From JALSRD01 sp964476595 (GTDB lineage Bacteria > Desulfobacterota > Desulfobacteria > Desulfobacterales > JALSRD01): 21,423 nucleotides of DNA. The translations under genes were made by a program, and so were the position numbers. This document shows positions 15,756-21,423 of this stretch, in pieces. Under the pieces are notes generated by a model. That model saw only the letters and a program-made list of their open reading frames with translations. It was not told where the DNA came from and searched no databases. Position 1 is the first letter of the stretch; each line of letters begins with the position of its first letter. The stretch spans positions 1 to 21,423 of the forward strand of contig CAYZCL010000065.1 of the NCBI GenBank assembly GCA_964476595.1, written 5' to 3'.

Positions 15756-17078
15756 CTATTTCTGGATTTCGAGCAGGCCGGGGCTGATGCTGACGGGATA
15801 CGAGCTGTCCGCCTCGGGACATTTGTACCGGGGGTCCAGCCGGCGCATGTTTTCGGTGGCCAAACGGCGGATGTCCGCCAGAGACGGCTGGGCGCCAACG
15901 AGCCTCCCGTCGCGCATGACGGGCACCAGCAGCGCATCGGCGCCGGAGACGTTTTCGTCCCTGCGTGCGATGATGTCTTCCCGGCACTTTCCCCGCGCAT
16001 CGTAGCGGCGGAACACCTGCTTGGCCCCGGACAGGGTGGCCTTCCCGGGGCTGAGTTTGCGCACGTTGCGGCCGTTGAAGCGCACCATCTTGTAAACGAT
16101 GTCCAGGTAGGGCGCATCGGCCGAGACACCCATACGGGTCCCCACGCCGAACGCGTCGATGCAGGCCCCCTCCCGGCACAACCGGGCGATGGAGAACTCG
16201 TCCAGGCCGCTGCTGGCGAAAATCTTGACGCCGGGAAAGCCGGCGTCGTCCAGGATGCGACGCACGGCCGCGCTCAGGGGCACCATCTCTCCGCTGTCCA
16301 AACGCACGCCTACCAGCGAAGCGCCCTTGTCCCGAAGATAACGGGCGATCTGTACGGCGTTCCGGGCCCCCTCTAGCGTATCATAGGTGTCGATGAGCAG
16401 TACGCATTGGTTTGGAAAAGCGTCCGCATAGGCCCTGAAGGCGTCGATTTCTCTCTCGAAAGCCGTAACAAAGGAGTGCGCCATGGTTCCGGAAATCGGA
16501 ATGCCGTAAAGCTTGCCGGCCAGTACATTGCTGGTGGCCTCGAAACCGGCCAGGTAGCTGTTTCGGGCAACCTTCAGCCCGGCGTCATGCCCCTGGGTGC
16601 GGCGCAGGGAGAAATCGATCACCGGACGGCCGTCGGCCGCGTGCACGCAGCGCGCGGCCTTGGTGGCAATCAAAGTCTGGAAACCGATGGTGTTGAGCAG
16701 GTAGGTCTCCAGAAGCTGAGCTTGATCAATGGGCGCATCGATTTCCATGATGGGCTCGTTGGCGAAGAACACCGTGCCCTCGGGAAGCGCGTAGACGTCG
16801 CCGGAAAAACGCATCTCTGAGAGGTAGGCAATGAAATCGGGGGTGAAGAGGCCGGTCCGGCGCAGGTAATCGAGTTCCTCGCGGTTGAACCGGAAATCCG
16901 CCAGCTCGCGGAGCACCTCCCCCAGTCCGGCCATGAGGTAGAAACTGCGCTGGCGATGGTAATCCCGGATGAAGAGCGAAAAGGTGGCGCGCCCCGTGAT
17001 GCGGTGGCGAAAATAGCCCGCCGCCATGGTCAGCTCGTAGAGATCGGTGAAAAGGGGGCCCGTCCGGTCGATAGTCAT
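15756..17078 (-). CDS. pncB: Nicotinate phosphoribosyltransferase
   Basis: A 440-residue enzyme of NAD salvage that joins nicotinate to phosphoribosyl pyrophosphate to form nicotinate mononucleotide, in the cytoplasm. Visible family motifs are TDLYELTM at 11-18, GTMAHS at 197-202 with the conserved His201, DTYDT at 230-234, VRLDSGE at 258-264 (usually DSGD) and GVGT at 311-314. The C-terminus has CxxxxxDxx-type cysteine-containing stretches of the bacterial subgroup. I chose ATG 17078 (MTIDRTG) because the family begins here and AGGCGGGGA lies upstream; a TTG at 17120 would add 14 residues. A 43-codon reading frame with its own strong ribosome binding site ends in an ATGA overlap with this start. 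Confidence 0.93.
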   Translation of the reverse strand: MTIDRTGPLFTDLYELTMAAGYFRHRITGRATFSLFIRDYHRQRSFYLMAGLGEVLRELADFRFNREELDYLRRTGLFTPDFIAYLSEMRFSGDVYALPEGTVFFANEPIMEIDAPIDQAQLLETYLLNTIGFQTLIATKAARCVHAADGRPVIDFSLRRTQGHDAGLKVARNSYLAGFEATSNVLAGKLYGIPISGTMAHSFVTAFEREIDAFRAYADAFPNQCVLLIDTYDTLEGARNAVQIARYLRDKGASLVGVRLDSGEMVPLSAAVRRILDDAGFPGVKIFASSGLDEFSIARLCREGACIDAFGVGTRMGVSADAPYLDIVYKMVRFNGRNVRKLSPGKATLSGAKQVFRRYDARGKCREDIIARRDENVSGADALLVPVMRDGRLVGAQPSLADIRRLATENMRRLDPRYKCPEADSSYPVSISPGLLEIQK

Positions 17079-17206
17079 GCAGTCGTCCCCGCCTGCAAAC
17101 CCATACCACGTAAAGAGCAAAGGCGGCGGTTGGAAACGGGCCGCCGTATCGGTGCACGCCGAAACGCACTGGATCTCGTGATCATGCCATCACTGCTGTT
17201 GGGCAT
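17075..17206 (-). CDS. Possible 43-residue leader ORF overlapping the pncB start
   Basis: An ATG at 17206 is preceded by GGAGGAGAT, the best ribosome binding site in the region. It opens a frame of 43 codons, MPNSSDGMITRSS and then an arginine-rich stretch, whose TGA (17075-17077) overlaps the pncB ATG as ATGA. The layout is that of translational coupling. The product resembles no known protein, and the composition could arise by chance in GC-rich DNA. Confidence 0.3.
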   Translation of the reverse strand: MPNSSDGMITRSSAFRRAPIRRPVSNRRLCSLRGMGLQAGTTA

Positions 17207-17279
17207 ATCTCCTCCGACGGCGCCCAATGGACCGGCGCTGGGCATTGCGAATAGTCTCGTTGCAAACTTAAATTGCTTA

Positions 17280-17299
17280 TCGGTCCAAAATAGGACCGA
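17280..17299. repeat. 7-bp inverted repeat, candidate operator
   Basis: TCGGTCC (17280-17286) and GGACCGA (17293-17299) are perfect reverse complements with the loop AAAATA. The palindromic form suits a dimeric regulator. No T-run follows, so it is not a rho-independent terminator. Confidence 0.45.
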
Positions 17300-17378
17300 A
17301 GGTTCGAATTTTCAAGGGTAAATATCAACTTAGCACTGCGGCTTCTCACAGCTTCAGCCCTGGCCTTTTTTTGGGGGA

Positions 17379-17433
17379 GGTTGACATTTTTGTAAAAAAA
17401 GGGTTTGAAGGTTGACATTTCTATAAAAAAAGG
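17379..17433. repeat. Pair of 24-bp direct repeats containing TTGACA
   Basis: The copies at 17379-17402 and 17410-17433 match at 22 of 24 positions. Each begins GGTTGACATTT and ends with a run of seven A and GG. They start 31 bases apart, close to three helical turns, so a protein would meet both on the same face of the DNA. TTGACA is a perfect -35 hexamer on the plus strand, but no good -10 lies 16-18 bases after either copy. They may be operator half-sites or activator sites rather than two promoters. Confidence 0.6.
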
Positions 17434-17542
17434 TTACCAGGTGTGCCCTATGAATTATTTCTAAATTTTGCCGTGGGCTCGGCGGCGATACGCGTGTAGC
17501 GACGCTTCACGGGCCTGCCTACAACGACTGAAAAAAAAACAC

Positions 17543-18319
17543 ATGGCAAAAATAGAAGTCCGCAACGTTAGTGTTCAGTTCGGGGGGCTGCTGGCCCTGT
17601 CCGACCTGAGCTTCGAGCTCCGTTCGGGAACCATCCTGGGCCTCATCGGCCCCAACGGTGCAGGCAAGACCACGGTTTTCAACGTGCTCACCGGCGTCTA
17701 CCAGGCCTCGGAGGGAGACGTACTTTTCGAGGGCACCAGTATTCTCGGCAAGCGTCCCCATCAGATTCTTTCCATGGGAATGGCCAGGACCTTTCAGAAT
17801 ATCCGCCTGTTCGCCAATATGACGGCCCTCGAAAACGCCATGGTGGCGTTGCACTCGCGCTACCGGTCGGGCGTGGTCGGAGCCATGCTGCGGTCACGAT
17901 CCCAGCGGAAGGAAGAAAAGAAAATTCGCGACGAAGCTTTCCAGGCCCTTGAGTTCATGGGGGTCCAAGATTATGCCGACAGCACCGCCGCCAACCTCCC
18001 TTACGGTCTTCAGCGCCGACTGGAGATTGCGCGCGCCTTGGCCTCGCGCCCCAAGGTGCTGCTGCTCGATGAGCCTGCCGCCGGCATGAACCCCGCCGAA
18101 AGCCAGGAACTCATCGAGGACATCAGCCGCATCTGCAACGCGGGGGTGGACATCCTGCTGGTGGAACACGACATGAAAGTGATCATGGGAGTATGTCATT
18201 ATATCATCTGCATCGATCACGGCGTCAAGATCGCCGAGGGTCCCCCGGAGGAAATCCAGCGGAACCCCAAGGTGCTCGAGGCGTACCTGGGTCAACCGGC
18301 AGAACAAACTTCAACTTAA
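17543..18319 (+). CDS. livG: Branched-chain amino acid ABC transporter ATP-binding protein LivG
   Basis: A 258-residue ATPase of the LivG type that powers the importer at the cytoplasmic side. Walker A is GPNGAGKTT (36-44), the ABC signature appears as NLPYGLQRRLEIARAL (151-166, with LPYGLQ instead of LSYGQQ), Walker B is VLLLDEP (172-178) and the switch histidine is His209 in VEHD. MNP (182-184) and the C-terminal EAYLG are typical of LivG. ATG 17543 fits the family start, but upstream there is only an A-run and no ribosome binding site; a TTG at 17468 would add 25 unlikely residues. It is the first liv gene, 14 bases before the binding protein. LivF is not seen and may lie beyond the window. 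Confidence 0.93.
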   Translation: MAKIEVRNVSVQFGGLLALSDLSFELRSGTILGLIGPNGAGKTTVFNVLTGVYQASEGDVLFEGTSILGKRPHQILSMGMARTFQNIRLFANMTALENAMVALHSRYRSGVVGAMLRSRSQRKEEKKIRDEAFQALEFMGVQDYADSTAANLPYGLQRRLEIARALASRPKVLLLDEPAAGMNPAESQELIEDISRICNAGVDILLVEHDMKVIMGVCHYIICIDHGVKIAEGPPEEIQRNPKVLEAYLGQPAEQTST

Positions 18320-18333
18320 GGAGGAGGTAGCGC

Positions 18334-19467
18334 ATGAAAAAAAGGACCTTGACCATTCTGCTAACGGCTTTGCTGATCGTTCCTTTCCTGGTATGCGGCG
18401 CATCGGCCAAGACCCTAAAAATCGGTTCCATGGGCCCGCTGACGGGTCCTTATGCCGCAGACGGCAATGATATCAAAAACGGCGTGTTGACGGCCATCGA
18501 AATCTTCCAGCAGGAAGGCGGTATCCCCGGCTATGACAAGATCGAACTGTTTCCCCAGGATACGGCCTGCGATCCCAAACAGGCCGTGGCTGCCGCCAAC
18601 AAGCTGATCAACCTGGGCGTCGTGGGTGTCATCGGGGCCTACTGCTCTTCGTCCACCATTCCGGCTTCCGAGGCCTTGGCCGAGGAAGACATCCCCATGA
18701 TCACCCCGGCCTCCACCAATGAGAAGGTCACCGATCGGGGGCTGCCTTATATGTTCCGCATGTGCGGGCGCGACGACGACCAAGCCATCGTAGCGGCCAA
18801 GTTCATCAAAGAGGAGCTCAAAGCCAAGACTATCTTCATCGTCGACGACAAGACCACCTACTCCCAGGGACTTGCCGACGGCGTAAACAAACAGTGCAAG
18901 AAACTGGGCATCAAGGTCCTGGCCCACGACCACGTTAACCAGGGTGACAAGGATTTCTCGGCCGTGCTGACCAAGGCGAAAAAGGACAACGCCGACGTGT
19001 TCTACATGTGCCTGCAGAACCACTCTTCGGGCAGCCTGATGGCCATCCAGGCGCGGCGTGCCGGCCTCAAGAGCACCATCGTCAGCCAGGACGCCATGTA
19101 TCACCCCAATTTCATCAACGTGGCCAAGGACGCCGCCGAGGGTATCTACGTGACCTTCGGCTACGTGGACCAGTCCACGCCCAGCTACCAGAAATACGCC
19201 AAGCTCTTCACCGCCAAGTACGGCAAGATCGGCGCCTTTGCCACCTACGCTTACGACGCCGCCACCGTACTGCTCAAGGCCATCAAACAGGCCAAGTCCA
19301 CCGATCCCAAGAAAATCAAGGCCGAGATCATGAAGATGGACTTCCAGGGGGCCTCCAAGCGGGTCAAGTTCCGGCCCAACGGGGACTCCGGCTCCAACTA
19401 CATCATCTTCAAGATCGAAAACGGCAAATACGTGAAATACTGGGATCCTGAAAAGGGCAAGCTGTAG
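18334..19467 (+). CDS. livK: Branched-chain amino acid ABC transporter substrate-binding protein
   Basis: A 377-residue periplasmic binding protein of the Leu/Ile/Val family (type I fold). A classic signal peptide ends at GASA, with cleavage likely after residue 25, and the mature protein begins KTLKIGSMGPLTG, the usual start of this family. Further family features are the VIGAYCSSSTIPASEALAE segment after the first hinge and the ITPASTNEKVTDRG stretch. The start ATG 18334 has the strongest ribosome binding site in the liv operon (AAGGAGGAGG). The ligand is probably a branched-chain or other amino acid, but this family also binds amides, urea and aromatic acids. A hairpin follows the gene. 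Confidence 0.92.
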   Translation: MKKRTLTILLTALLIVPFLVCGASAKTLKIGSMGPLTGPYAADGNDIKNGVLTAIEIFQQEGGIPGYDKIELFPQDTACDPKQAVAAANKLINLGVVGVIGAYCSSSTIPASEALAEEDIPMITPASTNEKVTDRGLPYMFRMCGRDDDQAIVAAKFIKEELKAKTIFIVDDKTTYSQGLADGVNKQCKKLGIKVLAHDHVNQGDKDFSAVLTKAKKDNADVFYMCLQNHSSGSLMAIQARRAGLKSTIVSQDAMYHPNFINVAKDAAEGIYVTFGYVDQSTPSYQKYAKLFTAKYGKIGAFATYAYDAATVLLKAIKQAKSTDPKKIKAEIMKMDFQGASKRVKFRPNGDSGSNYIIFKIENGKYVKYWDPEKGKL

Positions 19468-19492
19468 AGAGGTCCCGTCAGGCCAACCGCGG

Positions 19493-19516
19493 GAGCCCGG
19501 CCGTCGGGCCGGGCTC
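19493..19516 (+). terminator. GC-rich hairpin between livK and livH, partial terminator or mRNA stabiliser
   Basis: GAGCCCGGCC (19493-19502) and GGCCGGGCTC (19507-19516) form a perfect 10-bp stem with a four-base loop, followed by TTTGCATT. The T-run is short, so termination is probably incomplete. It lies 26 bases after the binding-protein gene. A hairpin here commonly keeps the binding protein in excess over the permease subunits. Confidence 0.6.
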
Positions 19517-19557
19517 TTTGCATTCCCGTTCCCCATGTGCGCACCGTCTGAGAGGCT

Positions 19558-20469
19558 ATGGACTATTTCATTCAACAACTGATCAACGGCATCACCCTCG
19601 GCGGGCTCTACGCCCTAATCGCCCTGGGCTACACCATGGTCTACGGCGTTATCCAGCTGATCAACTTCGCCCACGGTGAATTTTTCGCCGCCGGGGGCTA
19701 CGTGGGGGTGATCCTACTCAACTATTTCGCCGGCTTGGGCTACATCAAAACGCACCCCTGGATCTGCCTGGGAGCCTCGCTGGTGCTGACCATGATCTAC
19801 TGCGCCTTCCTGGCTATGGCGGTGGAAAAGGTGGCCTACAAGCCGCTGCGCTTTTCGTCGCGCCTGGCGGCCCTGCTGTCGGCCCTGGGGATGTCCATCT
19901 TCCTGCAGAATGGGCTCATGCTGACCCAGGGGGTTTTCGACAAACCCTATCCCATCGAACTGGCCGAGGGCGGCTTCGAAATCGGCGCCATCAGCTTCAA
20001 CTACCTCCAGATCCTTATCGTGGCGCTGACCATCGTTCTGCTCGTCGGCCTGAATTTCCTGGTGTTCAAAACCCGGGTGGGCATGGCCATGCGGGCCACG
20101 GCGCAGGACAAGATCATGTCCTCGCTGGTGGCCATCAGCAGCGACCGCATCATCTCGCTGACCTTCGCCATCGGCGCCGGGCTGGCCGCCGCAGCCGGCA
20201 TCATGGTGGGCTTCTACTACGGGTCGGTGCGCTACGACATGGGCTTCGTGCCGGGCATCAAGGCCTTTGCCGCCGCGGTGCTGGGAGGCATCGGCAACAT
20301 CACCGGCGCCATGCTCGGAGGCCTGATCATCGGCATGGTGGAGGTTTTCGGCGCCGGCTACATTTCTGGTCAGTACAAAGATGTCTTTGCATTCATCATC
20401 CTAATCGCCGTGCTGTATTTCAAGCCGACGGGTATAATGGGCGAAAACGTCGATGATACGAGAGTTTAA
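19558..20469 (+). CDS. livH: Branched-chain amino acid ABC transporter permease LivH
   Basis: A 303-residue inner-membrane permease. It begins MDYFIQQLINGITLGGLYAL, the characteristic LivH start, and contains GYTMVYGVIQLINFAHGEFF (24-43). Several hydrophobic helices follow. The cytoplasmic stretch with ARMRATAQDK-like sequence (here MAMRATAQDK) carries the contact loop for the ATPases. GIGNITGAMLGGLIIGMVE (about 245-263) is typical of the C-terminus. ATG 19558 is preceded by GAGAGG. The coding region overlaps livM by 17 bases. Its partner subunits are livM and livG. Confidence 0.95.
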   Translation: MDYFIQQLINGITLGGLYALIALGYTMVYGVIQLINFAHGEFFAAGGYVGVILLNYFAGLGYIKTHPWICLGASLVLTMIYCAFLAMAVEKVAYKPLRFSSRLAALLSALGMSIFLQNGLMLTQGVFDKPYPIELAEGGFEIGAISFNYLQILIVALTIVLLVGLNFLVFKTRVGMAMRATAQDKIMSSLVAISSDRIISLTFAIGAGLAAAAGIMVGFYYGSVRYDMGFVPGIKAFAAAVLGGIGNITGAMLGGLIIGMVEVFGAGYISGQYKDVFAFIILIAVLYFKPTGIMGENVDDTRV

Positions 20470-21423
20470 AAAAATCTGGAAACCGTACACCATCGGAATG
20501 CTGTGGCTGCTGGGACTGCTGTGGCCGCTGCTGGGGATCCATGCCGACGGCACGCTGTCTTTCGGTTCGACCTTCCGCGTCTGGTTCTACATCCTGGTGG
20601 TCACGCTGACCTGCGTGATCCTGTACCTGCTCAACAAGAGCGACGCCCTGGCACCCATGCAGGCGGCCATCGGCCGCTTCCGTTCGGCCACCGGTGCCTT
20701 CGGCGCCAGGGTGCCCCGGGCGCTGTGGTTCGGGCTGCTGGCCGTGGTGATGCTGGCCTACCCGCTGCTCACCGACCGCTACGCCCAGGACGTAGCCATC
20801 ATCGTACTGATCTACGTCTGCCTGGGGCTGGGGCTCAACATCGTGGTGGGCCTGGCCGGCCTGCTGGACCTGGGCTACATCGCCTTCTACGGTGTGGGCG
20901 CCTACACCTACGCATTGCTCAACATCCACTTCGGCATGAGTTTCTGGGTCTGCCTGCCGCTGGCCGCCGGTCTGGCCTGCATCGCCGGCTGCATCATCGG
21001 CTACCCGACCCTGAAGATGCGCGGTGACTACCTGGCCATCGTCACCCTGGGGTTCGGGGAAATCGTGCGCCTGATCCTCAACAACTGGATGACGCTGACC
21101 AACGGGCCCAACGGGCTGCTGGGCATCAAGGCGCCGGGCATCTACATTCCCACTTTCGAGGGCGGCTTCAGCCTGGAATATTTCTACCTCAAGAAGCTCT
21201 ACTATCTCTACTACATCGCCCTGGCCCTGGCCGTGTTCACCGTCATCGGCGTCTACCGGCTGAACTTCTCGCGCATCGGCCGCGGCTGGGAGGCCATCCG
21301 CGAAGACGAGACGGCGGCCGAGCTGATGGGCGTCAACACCTTCACCCTCAAGCTGCTGGCTTACGCCATGGGGGCCATCTTCGCCGGCCTGGCAGGCGCC
21401 TTTTTCGCCGCCCGCATGCGCTT
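20453..21423 (+). CDS. livM: Branched-chain amino acid ABC transporter permease LivM (3' end outside the window)
   Basis: Translation from ATG 20453 gives MIREFKKIWKPYTIGMLWLL and stays open for 323 codons to the window end. The first 105 residues or so hold an N-terminal extension with two hydrophobic helices, as in LivM proteins with the DUF3382 domain. The permease core follows, with GLAGLLDLGYIAFYGVGAY and YPTLKMRGDYLAIVTLGFGEI. Near the end is SRIGRGWEAIREDETAAELM, the ATPase contact loop. The start overlaps the last 17 bases of livH, which suggests coupled translation. The C-terminus, probably about a hundred residues, is missing because the window stops. Confidence 0.95.
   Translation, partial: MIREFKKIWKPYTIGMLWLLGLLWPLLGIHADGTLSFGSTFRVWFYILVVTLTCVILYLLNKSDALAPMQAAIGRFRSATGAFGARVPRALWFGLLAVVMLAYPLLTDRYAQDVAIIVLIYVCLGLGLNIVVGLAGLLDLGYIAFYGVGAYTYALLNIHFGMSFWVCLPLAAGLACIAGCIIGYPTLKMRGDYLAIVTLGFGEIVRLILNNWMTLTNGPNGLLGIKAPGIYIPTFEGGFSLEYFYLKKLYYLYYIALALAVFTVIGVYRLNFSRIGRGWEAIREDETAAELMGVNTFTLKLLAYAMGAIFAGLAGAFFAARMR

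Larger units (their letters stand above)
17079..17542. other. 464-base divergent regulatory region between pncB and livG
   Basis: Apart from the possible 43-codon leader ORF at the left, this region has no gene. From about 17250 to 17465 it is clearly richer in AT than the rest of the window. It contains a 7-bp inverted repeat (17280-17299), a pair of 24-bp direct repeats each with TTGACA (17379-17433), and several A or T runs. It is the probable control region of the liv operon. A short A-run (17531-17539) directly precedes livG, where a normal ribosome binding site is missing. Confidence 0.5.

Noticed and set aside
15745..15760. GC-rich palindrome TCCGCCGGCGGA at the pncB stop as terminator
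   Set aside because: No T-tract follows on the minus strand.
17301..17310. GGTTCGAATT, similar to a tRNA T-loop
   Set aside because: The flanking bases do not form a 5-bp T-stem, and there is no acceptor or anticodon arm around it.
1..21423. CRISPR arrays, rRNA or tRNA genes, integrases
   Set aside because: No regularly spaced repeats, no RNA gene signatures and no recombinase motifs were seen.

Overview
The window is a GC-rich bacterial chromosome segment. Its gene content fits an anaerobic deltaproteobacterium (Desulfobacterota, sulfate-reducer-like): a four-subunit ferredoxin-dependent 2-oxoacid oxidoreductase, a branched-chain amino acid ABC importer, a B12-type radical SAM enzyme, and an envelope gene cluster resembling genes of exosortase/PEP-CTERM loci. 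The taxonomic call is inference from content and base composition; no rRNA or tRNA gene is present.

Layout. Bases 1-60 are AT-rich and unlike everything after them; they appear to cut into the start of a small membrane-protein gene on the minus strand. A phosphoglucomutase gene (139-1790, minus) follows. It is complete at both ends but carries a single-base frameshift near 935. On the plus strand come an ADP-ribosylglycohydrolase-fold protein (2105-3013), a B12-binding-type radical SAM protein (3130-4746) and a small DUF2062 membrane protein (5043-5561). The latter converges with mltG (5599-6606, minus). After a 533-base gap, korDABC (7140-9870) runs on the plus strand as a tight operon.

From 9867 to 15539 three minus-strand genes form the most interesting block. 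In transcription order they are: a TPR lipoprotein of about 760 residues; a two-TM coiled-coil protein whose C-terminal domain looks like the RelE/ParE fold; and an ExeA/PEP-CTERM-type AAA ATPase fused through one TM helix and a long Pro/Ala/Thr/Ser-rich linker to an OmpA-type peptidoglycan-binding domain. Together they could form an envelope-spanning machine powered from the cytoplasm, anchored to peptidoglycan and carrying a lipid-anchored TPR scaffold. No exosortase, secretin or glycosyltransferase lies inside the window, so its role is open.

Nicotinate phosphoribosyltransferase (15756-17078, minus) follows. It is separated from a divergent liv operon by a 464-base region holding a 7-bp inverted repeat and a pair of 24-bp direct repeats, each containing TTGACA. 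The liv genes (livG, livK-type binding protein, livH, livM) run rightward, and livM is cut by the window end. A strong GC hairpin between the binding-protein gene and livH may favour expression of the binding protein over the permeases.
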